This document shows positions 1 through 10,220 of a DNA stretch of 64,000 nucleotides, piece by piece (the stretch's first letter is position 1; each line of letters begins with the position of its first letter). Source of the stretch: Ochotona curzoniae (lineage: Eukaryota; Chordata; Mammalia; Lagomorpha; Ochotonidae). A model generated the notes under the pieces. It searched no databases. It saw only the letters and a list, made by a program, of their open reading frames with translations, and was not told where the DNA came from. Position numbers and translations under genes: made by a program. The stretch is from the NCBI RefSeq assembly GCF_017591425.1, contig NW_024465751.1, positions 7,812,001 through 7,876,000 of the forward strand, in the 5' to 3' direction.

Positions 1-1003
1 CTGAGACTCCAACTACCCATCCGAATCGCAATCTCTCCCTGGCTCACTCTGGGAGGAGAGGCAAGGGTGAAACGTCCCATGGTGGTGACAGCCTTTGCAG
101 AATGCACAAAAAAAAACTGCACGTGGGAGGCAAGTGGAGAGCAGGCAGCAGAGACAACACTTTGTTCAGCTGGTGCAGAGTAGAGGCTGGTGGAGGAAGC
201 CAGCCCCCTCACACCCCCAGGAGGACGCCCCATAGCTCTTGAGTCAGAAGTCCTGTGTCAGAGGGCCTGTGAGCTCAACCCAGTGCTGCTGGGCTGGGAG
301 CGTGAGTCAGTGTGGTGAAGTCAGCTTCTCCCCTGGCCAAATATGGGGCTGTGCTGTGCTCGTCTCACCATGCACGCTGCCAGAGGCCGAAGGCTGTGTC
401 TGCTCCACATGACAGCGAGGTCCCTGATGGAAAGGGGAAACTATTCCAGCCTCTGTCCTTGCCAGTGGGTGGCATTTGGCTTGTGCTCTCCGTGTGCCTT
501 GGAAAACACTCCGCTCTGCGTGTGCCCACCCCCGTCATTCCACGGAGCATCAGTCAGACTAGGAAGGGCCACACGTTTGGGAGCGATGGTTTTATCACAG
601 GAAGGCCCTGCTAAGCCACTGCCTGCTTGTGGCACTGCAGTGTCCAGGGAGGGACTGGAAATTGGTAACATCTCCCTCTTCTCTGTGTCTCCCAGCACCA
701 CACACAGAGCCTGGACCGGGAGACGTGACTGCCTGTGACTGACTGTGGTTAAGTAAAGAAATAAATGATTGCGGATAGTACATGTACATGTGTGCATGTA
801 TAGGTATCTTTCTTCACCAACAGACTTTTTCTTTTTAATCCCTCTTGCTTGCTTGAAAAACAGAGGTAACAAGAGGGTGAGATATCTCACAAATGCTGGT
901 TCACTCTCCAAATACTCATAACGTCAGGTGGGAAGGAAGGTATCTAAAACTCGATCTGAGCCCCCCATGCAAGTGGTGCTCACAGCGTACCTAAGCCATT
1001 GCT
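1..1003. other. Non-coding stretch, nothing recognised
   Basis: Single-copy-looking sequence of ordinary mammalian composition. Overlapping short open frames occur on both strands around 310-910, which is typical of chance frames. I see no repeat consensus, splice-site pair or promoter. Confidence 0.5.
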
Positions 1004-1121
1004 TGTTGCCTCCTGGGGGCTGCATGCGCAGGAAACTAATCTGAGACTTGAACCCAAGCACTCTGATAGGAGATGCGGAAGTCCCAAATAGCATCTTAAC
1101 TTCTGTATCAAGTGCCTACCC
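1004..1121 (-). repeat. Old lagomorph tRNA-type SINE fragment
   Basis: Read on the minus strand, the end near 1121 starts with a GGGTAGGCACTTG-like head and runs through a body with the 'AACCCAAGCACTCTGATAGGAGATG' type of wording seen in older lagomorph SINEs. It lacks an A tail and is heavily diverged, so it is older than the other copies. Confidence 0.5.
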
Positions 1122-1239
1122 CATCCATAGAGTTTTAATTCCTTAAGGAAATATCAACTTACATGCCAAATATTTGCAAGAAATACGTTCAGGATTAGCT
1201 CATTTCATGTGAAAATTAATTCTTAGATACAGCTACCCT

Positions 1240-1380
1240 AGCAGGACAGCTCTGTTGCCCCATTTATAGGAATCTGAAACTCATAGAAGTCCAGGAACTT
1301 GTCCCAGCCAGGCAGAATCAGGGTTCCCACCTAGGTAGCTCAGCCTCAAATTCTATACTAGGCACATACTAAAAATACTA
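1240..1380 (-). repeat. MIR fragment
   Basis: Contains the reverse-complement MIR core: CCCCATTTATAGG, then a CTGAAACTCATAGAAG block, then a 'CTTGTCCCAGCCAGGCAGAATCAGGGTTCC'-type block. Strongly diverged. Confidence 0.55.
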
Positions 1381-2509
1381 ACAAGCTTGGACTACCTCAA
1401 TAGAACAATTAACACATTAAGAACTGTCTTTATTGATGCAACTCTCTCCCCTTAGCCCCTGAATAAGAGAATATTCATCTTGCCAATGCCTCCCAGTGCA
1501 TTAAAAATTGGGTTAAGAGAATATTTCCCAAAGTGACTGTTTTCCAATGCCCAGGTGTTTGGTGTGTGTACAAGATCAGCCCACAGTCCACTGAAGTTTG
1601 CAGAGTCCATGAGAGGTCCAGGAAGACCCAAGCATGGCCAAGAGAGGAGGCGACTTCTTGACAGTTGCACAGAACTGTGGGTCCAGAAACATGCCCTACT
1701 TGGTTTAATGTCCTGCTTGTTACCATCACAGATTTCTATATAATTTTGAAAGGCACATCATGCTTTTATTTTGCACTGGGCTCTGTCAATGATGGAACTC
1801 AATGATGGGGCTAGAGTGATGGCTGCCTTCCCCAAAGAGCAAAGGAGAGGGATTTCAGGGCTTTGTGTCCGTGGTCCCTGGCAATGAGCCCTTGGTCGTG
1901 ACAGATATTCACATGGGGGATCCCAGGCTCAGCAGCTGCAGCTAGGCGCGACTTCTGAAAAGCCATTTGGATCTCATCTTTCCCATCCCAAGAGACATCT
2001 GGGCATGGTCATGGCTCCCCGTCACCCCACCTTGCAGACTGACAGGCCCACATCCTCATCCAGACCAGCCCCCAGGCAAGAACAGATGCAGAGTTAGCAA
2101 TGCCGGTGTACGGTGGAGCTCACACCACAGGCTGGCTGCTGCACTGAGCGCCCTAATTCCCTGGATGCTCCTAACCCCCACCCTATGAGGACGGTCTCAC
2201 TGACCCCCTTTAGACATTTAGAGGCCAAAGTCAAAAGTTTAATTTAAATGACAAGATCAAGTGCATGTAATTGATTCGAAGACCTGTGTTCCTAGCCAGT
2301 GGCCCCTTCTGCCTCCCACTGTGTCAAACAGGCCCTCTCTCTGCCTAGAAAGTTTTCATCCCTCCCCAAACTCTGTCTTCTCCTGTTACCTCAGCTCCAC
2401 CCTTCCAGCCAGAAAATGGGAGAATCAGGATCTCAATCCAGGCAGTCAGCCCGAGATCACTCGCCCTTACCACGTTTGCCTTCTCTCCTTGTTTGGGCCC
2501 AGGTTTAGA
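1381..2509. other. Non-coding stretch, no clear element
   Basis: No recognisable exon, repeat or promoter. Short open frames at 1452-1743 and 1967-2188 lie on both strands and show no family resemblance. The 2400-2500 part has a weak MIR-like flavour that I could not confirm. Confidence 0.45.
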
Positions 2510-2640
2510 CACCTCGGCTCACACGAACTAGGACCATCTCTAAAATGAGAGCAATCAATAAATAGACCCATATCACAGACCTGCCTGGATTAAATGTAAC
2601 AACAGATGTGAAAGTGCTTTTTAACGATCCACTGGTCTAA
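2510..2640 (+). repeat. MIR 3' part
   Basis: Matches the second half of MIR: CTCTAAAATGAGAGCAATCA, a CCTGCCTGGATTAAATG block and a GTGAAAGTGCTTTTTAA end corresponding to the family's 'gtaaagcgcttag' segment. Confidence 0.5.
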
Positions 2641-2839
2641 ACAGTTACTTCTATTAATCACTGACAGTAAAAACAAGGCCTGTTAAACTGGATGCTAATG
2701 AAACGAAACATGATATCCACCCCAACTTTCACTTCAGTCAAGTCCAAGGCCATACCCTGCCAGATGACTGGTCAGGAAAGAACTGGACAAACATGCTTCC
2801 ATGTATATCCCCAGGTTGTCCCCTGCGTTGTCTTCACAC

Positions 2840-2960
2840 CTTGACGCTGCCACTTTTTAGCTGTGAGACACTGAGCGAACCACTCATCTCACTGAGCCTG
2901 CATTCCCTTATTTGCAATCTGGAAAGTGGCAACAGCTATGGTCATAGCGTGTCGAGACCA
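2840..2960 (+). repeat. MIR central fragment
   Basis: Carries the MIR core in order: TGCCACTTTTTAGCTGTGAG, then a 'gaaccactcatctcactgagcctgcattccc' equivalent of the tract before the 'tctgtaaaatggg' block. Diverged. Confidence 0.6.
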
Positions 2961-2980
2961 GAGTAATGGAAGCAGTGGTT

Positions 2981-3278
2981 GAAATTATTCACAGTGAGCC
3001 CAGCGCAGTAGTCTAGTGGATAAAGTCCTCACCTTGCATGCCTCAGGATCTTACACGGATGCCAGTTCATGTCCCGGCTGCTGCACTTCCCATCCAGCTC
3101 CTTGCTTGTGACCTAGCAAAGTAGTTAAGGACAGCCCACATCTTTGGGCTTGGCTCTGGCCATTGCTGCCATTTGGGGGTGACCCAACAGATGGAAGATC
3201 TTTCTCTCTGTGTCTCCTTCTCTCTGTAAATCTGACTTTCCAATAAAAATAAATATTTTAAAAGGAAATTATTCACAG
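2981..3278 (+). repeat. C-type SINE with perfect target duplication
   Basis: A lagomorph tRNA-derived SINE occupies about 2995-3264. It has the GCGCAGTAGTCTAGTGG head, internal CCCATCCAGCTCC and GACCCAACAGATGGAAGATC blocks, and a CCAATAAAAATAAATATT tail. The 14-bp direct repeat GAAATTATTCACAG is identical at 2981-2994 and 3265-3278, which fixes both ends and shows insertion by L1-type target-primed reverse transcription. A segment of the middle (the 'gggagacccggaagaggctcctggc' part) is missing. Confidence 0.92.
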
Positions 3279-3774
3279 GAAATTATTAATGCAAATAAGA
3301 GTTCCTTTAAAGCAGCAAGGTGCTGTTCAGATACTTGTCTTAGAATATCATTCCTAAGAATCCATGTTCTAGTCCCAGAACATGGCTGAATCCTTCATTG
3401 CTAAGTCCTAGGTTAGCTAACTTTCCAAATCAGCTTGAAACATCCTAGCAGCTGCTCTAAGTCTTCCTCTCTCTCTGCTTTCCCTTCCCATCGGATTGGC
3501 TGCTCTGTCCTTGGTGTAACTAGTAGCCTTCTAATACTCTGCTTTCTCTTCGGATCGTATGATTCTTTCACCTTTTACTACTAGCCTTTCAACGGCTTCT
3601 GCCCATCTCTTCTTTAGTCCAGTAACTCAGTTACAGCTTTCTATTGTGGACCCTTTTTTTATTCCTTATAAAAGCAGGCACAGATCCAGATCTTAACCAG
3701 AGCTTGGACCACAGGTTTTGACAGTCCATCTATAATTGAAGGTTCCCTATTTCCCACCCAACCTTTTCTCATGG
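3279..3774. other. Non-coding stretch, nothing recognised
   Basis: AT-moderate sequence without a recognisable element. The second half (from about 3440) is pyrimidine-rich. Confidence 0.45.
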
Positions 3775-4150
3775 TATTGGTTGAGTATGGTTTTTAAGTA
3801 GGTCTCCCAGGGGTTCACATGCAGAAGACTTGGTTCCCAGAGAGGAGAAGCTGAGACATGGTGGGACCTTAAAGAGGGACAGTCTAGTGGCAGGTGCTTA
3901 GGTCACTGGAAGCACTGCTGTCAGATGGAATTAAACCAGTTCTCCTGGGACCCAAGTTAGTCCCAAGTCTTCCTGTAGCTCCCTGGCGTGCTGTGATGTC
4001 ATCTGCTATGGTATGACACAGCCAGTAAGGCCCCTCCCCGGAGCTGTGATTGCTCTCTGCCCTATTAGCCTCCAAAACTGTAAGTAAACAAATTTTCTTC
4101 AGAAAGTGGCCATCCCCGGGGATTTTATTATAGTAGCAGAAAATACATTT
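3775..4150 (+). mobile_element. ERVL-MaLR LTR fossil (MST/MLT1-like)
   Basis: An old solo LTR of the MaLR superfamily. The order of blocks is right: TGAGTATGGTTTTTAAGT start, a GTGGGACCTTAAAGAGG and GCTTAGGTCACTGGAAG middle, TGTGATGTCATCTGCTATGG, then the diagnostic CCTCCAAAACTGTAAGTAAA and the TTATTATAGTAGCAGAAAAT end. It is non-coding and decayed. The exact subfamily needs a library search. Confidence 0.65.
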
Positions 4151-4383
4151 TTCTAAGGAAAAGAGAAGGAAGAAGGGCATCTGTTGAAAACACACACATC
4201 AGTTCCACACATGCGAGCTCTGAGGCCTGGGGAAGACATACAGTTTTTAAAGCACAAATCTAGTAGATCTGTAGTGTCAATTCAATAAGATAATCAATGC
4301 AAGAGCCTCATCCGATTTCTGGAACACAGAAAATACTCAATGGATGTAGCTAGGTTATTGTTTAATATCAGTGCCAATTTGTG

Positions 4384-4440
4384 AAATATGCACCACAGCT
4401 AGGCCACGACACCGGGCCCGTACATCTGTCAGTAAAATTT
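4384..4440 (-). repeat. C-type SINE head fragment
   Basis: Short piece equal to the reverse complement of the SINE head (CTAGGCCACGACACCGGGCC corresponds to GGCCCGGTGTCGTGGCCTAG). The rest of the element is absent, so this is a remnant or 5' fragment. Confidence 0.55.
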
Positions 4441-4673
4441 TTAAAAAGGTAAAACCATACTCTCTATAGACTTATGCTTTAGGTAAAATAAATTATGGTC
4501 CCCTCTCTAATATTTACAATTTTTGGAAAGTCTGTGTAATTATTCTTCATGGAACGCGCTAGCAATTACATAAAGAGCAATTTCTTACCCCCAGATAATA
4601 AATGAGGGGACATCTGGGACCAGTATGGAGGTAGAAGACAAGGCCATCTCAGACTGAGAGCTTGCACGTGAAG

Positions 4674-4974
4674 GGACCAATGTGGTGGTGCCACATGTTA
4701 AGCTGCTGCCTGCAGATCATCCCTTAACAGGTGCCAGGAGTCCAGGCTGCTCTGCTTCTAAACCAGCTCTCTGCTAGTATGTCTGGGAAAGCAGTGGGTG
4801 ATGGCTCCTGCCACTCAAGTGGGAGCTCCAGATGGAGGTCTGTCTGGCTTCAGCCTGATCCACACCCAGGCATTGCGGCCATTTGGGGAGTGACCCAATG
4901 GATGGAAGATCCCCCTCTCTCTCTTCTCCCATCTCTCTTCACTGCCTTTCAAATAAATAAATAACTTTTTTAAA
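4674..4974 (+). repeat. C-type SINE, diverged
   Basis: Blocks in order: GTGGTGGTGCCACATGTTAA head, CAGCTCTCTGCTAGTATG, GGAAAGCAGTGGGTGATGG, GGCATTGCGGCCATTTGGGG, a GACCCAATGGATGGAAGATC block and AAATAAATAAATAAC tail. The CTC-type tail and TTTCAAATAAAT end place it in an older subfamily, closer to the common lagomorph form. Confidence 0.88.
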
Positions 4975-5335
4975 GAGCCTGCAATGGGTTTTGAATTCAC
5001 AATGCAATAAATACCAAGCAGAATGTTCCTTCAAAGCACAGAAGGTTTGGGGTGGGGGGCAGTCACAAAGTCTATCGGATGAAGCTCCTAGGCTTGGCCA
5101 GCTGGGACACAGTGGCATCCTGTTCTCTGCCAGAAGCCATACAGTGGGCAAGAGGGCTTTCTGTGTCTCTTAAGGAAAAAATTCTAAAATTTCTCAGAAA
5201 ACATTGGGGAAAATTGTAATTAAAGAATTTGTATTAATCAATAGTGAGGCTGTGGATAGCATTACCTGCTTAGCCAAGCAAGTTAAAGAAAAGCTTGCAG
5301 GGTTGTTGTTGTTGCTGTTGCTAGTTTAAAATGGG

Positions 5336-5550
5336 ATTCAATAAATTATGTCCCTCCGGTCAAATCTGGCTAGCTGCTTTATTTCATAAGTAAAGTTTTA
5401 TTCTTCTACAGCCATACTCATTCATTTATATATGTTCTCTGTCTCATTCAGTGCAATGACAGAAGTGAGTACCTGTGAAAGGAACATAATGCCCACAAAG
5501 CCAGCAATATTTATCATCCAGCACTTTGCAGAAAAATTTTAGCAACCTCT
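5336..5550 (+). mobile_element. Ancient hAT-like DNA transposon fossil
   Basis: Matches a mammal-wide non-autonomous element whose blocks I recognise: CAAATCTGGCTAGCTGC, AAGTAAAGTTTTATTCTTCT, CAGCCATACTCATTCATTTA, CCCACAAAGCCAGCAATATT and a GCAGAAAAATTTTAGCAACC end. I do not remember its library name with certainty. No transposase is encoded. Confidence 0.55.
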
Positions 5551-5654
5551 GAGTGAGCACATGAATCCATGTTACCCAGAAAGCAAGATGATATTTGGAA
5601 ATACATTTGAAATCAAAGCAAACAATGAAAGAAAAGAAAAACTCAGCCTGTTCA

Positions 5655-5770
5655 TTCCACAAATATTTATTGAGGACCTACTGTGCCCCCAGGCACTGCC
5701 TAACTGGACCAAAAAAGAAATAAACAAATGAACATTGCTCTCCACGCAGACACTATCTAGACTGAGGAAT
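5655..5770 (-). repeat. L2 3'-end fragment
   Basis: Reverse complement of the L2 3' end: CACAAATATTTATTGAGGAC, CTACTGTGCC and CAGGCACTGCC correspond to the classical 'tgcctggcacatagtaggtgctcaataaatatttg' tail. Confidence 0.6.
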
Positions 5771-6441
5771 TCTCTGGTTGATCACTATAAAATCACAAAG
5801 GTTCTAAAAGAGAAATCTTTAAAAAGGCAAAGAATGAGACGTTTGGGGGCATGAAGTTAGGAGATCGGTGTTTCTTCAGGTTAGTTGATGGGTGATGAGT
5901 CAAAGCAGCAGTGGAATGAAAGGGCACTTATCAGCAAAAGACGACCAAGACCTACATCCAGCACAGACCAGGCTGGTCGAGGCTGGAGGAGAGCTGGAGC
6001 CAACATCCCACACAGTGGGAAATGTAAGTATGCAACATGCAGTTGATTTGCATGAACTTCTTGGCCAAGCCTGTCATTGTGTTGCTCACAGAAGCAGAAA
6101 AATTAAGGGATTTGCTGCAGAGCTGATGAAAAGAGAGAGAGAGAGATCAGCACTTCCTACATGAGTAACACAGTTAGACACAGGCTCGGAAGTCGGTGAT
6201 GGTGTAAGTCGCAGTCTGGGGGAGAAGGAGAATTCCAAAAAGTTCTCAATTCCATCAAGGCAGATTTTTTGTTTGCTTTTTTTTTGCATGTTTCCATGCA
6301 ACAAAGATGTGGCAAACAGGCAGCTATGTGCTGGTCACTGAAAATGCATTACAGTGTCGTCTGTTCAAGCATGCCATTCTTTTCAAAGATTACAGAACAT
6401 AGAAAATGATATGAAATGATTCTGAAAACATCAAGTACCTG
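5771..6441. other. Non-coding stretch
   Basis: No recognisable element. An 90-codon frame at 5892-6164 ends in a GAGAGA tract and shows no family features, so it looks like chance. Confidence 0.4.
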
Positions 6442-6720
6442 AGGGCCTGCAGTGTAGCACAGTAGGTTAAGCCACTTCCTGCTGTGCAGGCATCCCATAT
6501 GAGCACCAGTCAGGGTCCTGCCTGTTCTACTTCCAAACTAGTTCACTACTAATGCATCTTGGAAAGAAGCAGAAGAGGGCCCAAGTGCTTGGGTCTCTGC
6601 CACCCACCTGGATGAAGTTCTAGGCTCCAGGCTTCTAGGTCATTTGGGAGAATGAATCACTGGAAAGACCTCATTGTCCCTCCCTCTCTTTCTGCAACTA
6701 TGTCTTTCAAAAAAGTAAAT
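6442..6720 (+). repeat. C-type SINE, diverged
   Basis: GGCCTGCAGTGTAGCACAGT head followed by GGTTAAGCCAC, GCATCCCATATGAGCACC, CCCAAGTGCTTGGG, a 'ccacccacctggatgaag' equivalent, and TCTTTCAAAAAAGTAAAT tail. Many substitutions and a shortened 3' part. Confidence 0.88.
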
Positions 6721-7134
6721 GATCAGGTGTTTAGCGAATACTACGAGATGTAATTTACAAATATGAATTTATCTTAAATGTGAAATTTCAGGAATTTTGT
6801 TTAAGGGCCTCAAAATGAAATTATCTATACTAGCTCATTTTTTTTCTCTCATAATATATTTATTATCTGAGCAAAATAATAATCATTCCAAAACTATTTA
6901 AGAAGAAATAAGAGACTCATGTCAAAAAATAATCTCAGAAACCCTCGTAGATAAGAACTTATCTTTCCAACAAATAAAAGAAAAAAAAATCAAGGGAGAA
7001 AAATATGAGCTTGAGAGTTTGGCTAGCCTTTAACTTTTTCTTTCAGAAAACAATCTAACAATAAATTTTTCTTGAAGCATTAGATGCTCAGTTACTAAAC
7101 TTAAATCTCCATTTCAAAGGATAACAATATATGG
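6721..7134. other. AT-rich non-coding stretch
   Basis: Markedly AT-rich with several A and T runs. No open frame of note and no element I can name. Confidence 0.4.
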
Positions 7135-7397
7135 ATTTTTTTTAAGATCTTCCATATGCTGACCCACTCCCCAAATGGCCATAGTGGCCAGAGCTGAGTT
7201 GATCTGAAGCCAGGAGCCAGAACTCAGCAGTCTGCTCTGGGTCTCTGAGTGCAGGCTCCTTAGGCTCTGGGCCTTCCTCGGTTGCCCTCCCAGGCCACAA
7301 GCAGGGGGCTGGATGGGACACAAACTATCGGTCATATGGGATCCCAGTGCTTACAATGTGGACGATCAGCCAGTTCAGCCATAGGTTCCCTGCCCCA
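7135..7397 (-). repeat. C-type SINE
   Basis: On the minus strand the element runs from about 7397 down to the A tail at 7135-7144. Visible blocks: GATCTTCCATATGCTGACCC, CCTCCCAGGCCACAAGCAG, GGGGCTGGATGGGACACAAA and GGTCATATGGGATCCCAG. The TCTCTC-rich segment before the tail is deleted. Confidence 0.88.
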
Positions 7398-7538
7398 TAC
7401 ATGCATTTTTACATGTTCATAACAGGCCACCTGTAGCTGACACAAGTATTTTCAAGAATATAGAACGACATATGGAGTAAGGGTTGTCCCCTAACTTCAT
7501 TTTCGTAAGAATGAAGCACACTTTCATTTCCCTTCCAG

Positions 7539-7689
7539 ATGTGTCAACATAGCCAATATGATGCTCACAAGAAAGCTGCTAGTGTTTGGAGCCCTTGTGC
7601 TTGGCTTCGGTTCTGTCTCTTCCCAGAACAGTCAGGAATGCTCGTTTCTAATTGGCAGTGTGCAAAGGGCAGACTGTGCAATGCCCTAG
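7539..7689 (+). other. Candidate exon with signal-peptide mini-ORF
   Basis: An ATG at 7558 opens a 43-codon frame that stops at TAG 7687-7689. Its N-terminus starts MMLTRK and continues with a hydrophobic run (residues about 7-18, LLVFGALVLGFG) ending in SVSSQ, a textbook secretory signal with a possible cleavage site after residue 22. The remaining about 20 residues hold two cysteines (28 and 40). Just upstream is a convincing 3' splice site, a pyrimidine tract TTCATTTCCCTTCCAG ending at 7538, so a splice acceptor would join a short 5' leader 19 bases before the ATG. This arrangement is what a first coding exon of a secreted protein looks like. Against it: the frame closes soon after the signal and I cannot match it to a family. 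It could be a decayed exon, a lineage-specific micropeptide or chance. Confidence 0.2.
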
Positions 7690-8469
7690 CCCTTGATGGA
7701 GATCAAGAATGACTTGGTAACAAACTGATGGGCCTCAAAGGAAGGAATGAGTGGTATTCCAAGAAGCTGACCATGCAAGATAAGAGGCAATCATTTTATT
7801 GATCCAATCTTTCCTTTAAGAATTACCTACTCGGGCTGGTAGATTGTAATAGCTGATAGTCCAAGTCTGAACTGGTAACCTCGAAGGCCTGCTAAACTGA
7901 TAACAATCCAGCAAGAGTCCTGGGAGAAGGTGCAATATAAGAGAAAAAAATCTACTTGCTTTTACTGACATTTTTGTGCATTCAAATATATTTTTTGTAG
8001 ACCCTATTTGAGAAGGGTTGTTACCCAGAAGCACCTTACTAGCTGAATCAAACTCCTTCTCCTGTGGAAATCTGCCAATAACAAGATGAAGGAATCTGGG
8101 GGGCTCCCACAAATGTCCTCTAGGCTCCACCTCTGCTGGGCATGAGAGAGGGCTTGTTACAAAACTCTGTATCACAGATGATGAAACCTAAGTTTGGGAA
8201 GGCTAAGTCACAGCACTCCGGCTTTCCCAAGTCACCCTAAGGGAGTGGCCTCCGTAGGTATCTTTGTCACTCAAAGTGCAGAGATTTGTGTAAGGGGTTG
8301 TTTATTTGCACAAAGGCAATCAGCCCTCTGGGTGGGCCATGCATGCCTGGCTTGTTGATGAGCCCTGGAATTCCTGGGAACTCAGGGTAGCACCAGCAGC
8401 CAGAGGAAACAGCCTCTGAAAACAAAATACCAGTCTCTCTACACCCTGGACTGTTCCCCCACAACCATG
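7690..8469. other. Non-coding stretch with weak MIR trace
   Basis: Mostly unassigned. Around 8165-8240 the words ACAGATGATGAAACC and GGCTAAGTCACAGC resemble a reverse MIR core, too weak for a separate call. A 119-codon minus frame at 7816-8175 has no recognisable domain. Confidence 0.4.
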
Positions 8470-8740
8470 TTAGCCCTAATGGGCTCCTCTTACTTCCTGA
8501 AGCCCTCCATGCTCTCTGCTCCCATTAGCCCTTTTGGGTTCCCTGCTTAGAACTCTCAGCCCCTCCTCATCCTGTGTGGTCCCCATTCTCCCTTTAGGAC
8601 TCCATATAGTCTCAGATCTTTTAGAAAATCTTCCCTGAACCCTGACCCCAACCAAGTGAATTGAGGTCCCTTTCTTTGTGTTCTTATAGCATCCTGGCCT
8701 CCCTCCAATCATAATGCTTGGATTCATTTATCTGCATGAA
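8470..8740 (+). repeat. L2 3' region
   Basis: Good L2 wording: GAAAATCTTCCCTGAACCCT, GAGGTCCCTTTCTTTGTG, TTCTTATAGCATCCTGG and CATAATGCTTGGATTCATTT follow the family order just before the 3' end. A pseudo-frame on the opposite strand is incidental. Confidence 0.7.
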
Positions 8741-8744
8741 TAAG

Positions 8745-9000
8745 AGGTGGTGTAGCATACTGGCCAAAGGTTCAGGCTCCAGACCCAATCGGCCTGGATT
8801 TAAATCTTGCCTCTGTCTCTTATTTATTCCATGACCTTGAGTAAATCACTTAATTTCTCTGTTCCCGGTAGTTGCCTTTGAAAAATAAGAGCAACGATAC
8901 GGCCAGTCTTCGTTGTGATGATGAAATGCACTGAGAACAATGCCTAGCAGACAGCCTGATTTGTATTAAGACAGTAACAAAATATTTTCTGGGCCATCCT
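8745..9000 (+). repeat. Nearly full-length MIR
   Basis: One of the best preserved MIRs here: GTGGTGTAGCATACTGGCC head, a GGTTCAGGCTCCAGACC block, GCCTGGATTTAAATCTTGCC, CCATGACCTTGAGTAAATCA, CTTAATTTCTCTGTTCCC, then GATGATGAAATGCACTGAGA and ACAATGCCTAGCAGAC. It directly follows the L2 at 8470-8740. Confidence 0.82.
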
Positions 9001-9412
9001 TCCACTAGTCTGAGTTCATGATTGATTGCACAGAGGCCATCTAAATTATCTCTTTGCTCAACATCTGGCATAATAAGAACTCAGCAAATGTTTCTCAGGA
9101 TAAATGAATGAGCAGTAGAGGCACAGCCTTGGTTGAATCCCTTGCCCACGGTTGGCTGCCTACGTTTCCAAAAGCTGCATGTAGCTGAGCTGATTACCTC
9201 AGAGAAGATATTCATAAGCAAAGACATCCAAGCTGTCCCTCCAAGCATTCATCCCAGTGGAATTGCACAACTCCTGGCAATGCCCTTTTATAAGGACAGC
9301 TCCTTGTCTGACTGGGTGTCAACCTGTTTTCATGGAACTGAACCCACCGGAAGATCTCAGGAGCTCGGCTATCCTACAGCCTCACTGCTCTCTGAGCAGC
9401 TCCGCCTCGCCA

Positions 9413-9480
9413 CCCCTCACCCCTCACCCCTCACCCCTCACCCCTCACCCCTCACCCCTCACCCCTCACCCCTCACCCCC
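9413..9480 (+). repeat. (TCACCCC)n minisatellite, about 9.7 copies
   Basis: A nearly perfect tandem array of a 7-bp unit, with no visible divergence between copies, implying recent or ongoing expansion. Its minus strand reads (GGGGTGA)n, i.e. about ten GGGG runs separated by uniform 3-base TGA loops, an ideal intramolecular G-quadruplex pattern. Frames that run across it are repetitive artefacts. Confidence 0.95.
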
Positions 9481-9599
9481 TAAGCTAGATCCTCCTGTTC
9501 TCCTCTTCCTTCCGTTTCTCCAGTCCACTCCTAGGGAGTAATTATTTTTCTTCACTCTAAACTTCCATTGCCTTTTATCTGCCATTGTTTCTTCACCTC

Positions 9600-9680
9600 T
9601 TAGAGTCTCAGTTTCATTATTTGTAAAACAGATAACAAAGCCTACTTCAAAGGAAGGCTGTGAAAAGCAAATGTTCCATT
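9600..9680 (+). repeat. MIR central fragment
   Basis: Block GTCTCAGTTTCATTATTTGT followed by AAAACAGATAACAAAGCCTA is the MIR 'ctcagtttcctcatctgtaaaatggggataa' segment. Confidence 0.65.
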
Positions 9681-9689
9681 CACATCACA

Positions 9690-9825
9690 GTCATCTGCTT
9701 ATTCACTAGTTAGAACTTTCTGGAAGCCAGAGATCTTCCGTGTGTGTGTGTGTGTGCTGTATACTCAGCACTTAGTACAGTGTCTGCTTCACAGAGATCC
9801 AATAAATGCTTGCTCAATGGTGCAA
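9690..9825 (+). repeat. L2 3' end with internal (GT)n
   Basis: CACTAGTTAGAACTTTCTGG, ACTCAGCACTTAGTACAGTG, TCTGCTTCACAGAGATCC and AATAAATGCTTGCTCAATGG are the classical L2 end. A (GT)9 run at about 9739-9756 interrupts it. Confidence 0.68.
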
Positions 9826-9892
9826 TCAAATAAATATAGGAGGTAATTATATCCTCGAGTTATAACCAGCAAGGAATTACTTGTCTTTGGAG

Positions 9893-10220
9893 AAATTTTT
9901 TTTTATTATTATTACAAAGTCGGATATACAGAGAGAGGAAGAGAGACAGAGAGGAAGATTTTCCTTCCGCTGATTCACTCCCCAAGTGAGCGCAATGGCC
10001 GGTGCTGCGCCAATCCAAAGCCAGGAACCAGGAACCTCTTCCCGGTCTCCCACACAGGTGTTGGGTCCCAAAGGCTTTGGGCCGTTCTTGAATGCTCTCC
10101 CAGGCCACAAGCAGGGAGCTGGTTGGGAAGTGGAGCTGCCAGGATTAGAACCGGCGCTCATATGGGATCCCAGCACGTTCAAGGCGAGGACTTTAGCTGC
10201 TAGGCCACAGCACCGGACTC
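9893..10220 (-). repeat. C-type SINE, full length
   Basis: Full-length minus-strand copy. From the A tail at 9893: TTATTATTATTACAAAGTCG, GATATACAGAGAGAGGAAGA, TGATTCACTCCCCAAGTGAG, CCAGGCCACAAGCAGGGAGC, CATATGGGATCCCAGCACG, and the head CTAGGCCACAGCACCGGACTC at 10200-10220. CpGs in the middle are partly retained, so it is relatively young. Confidence 0.92.
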
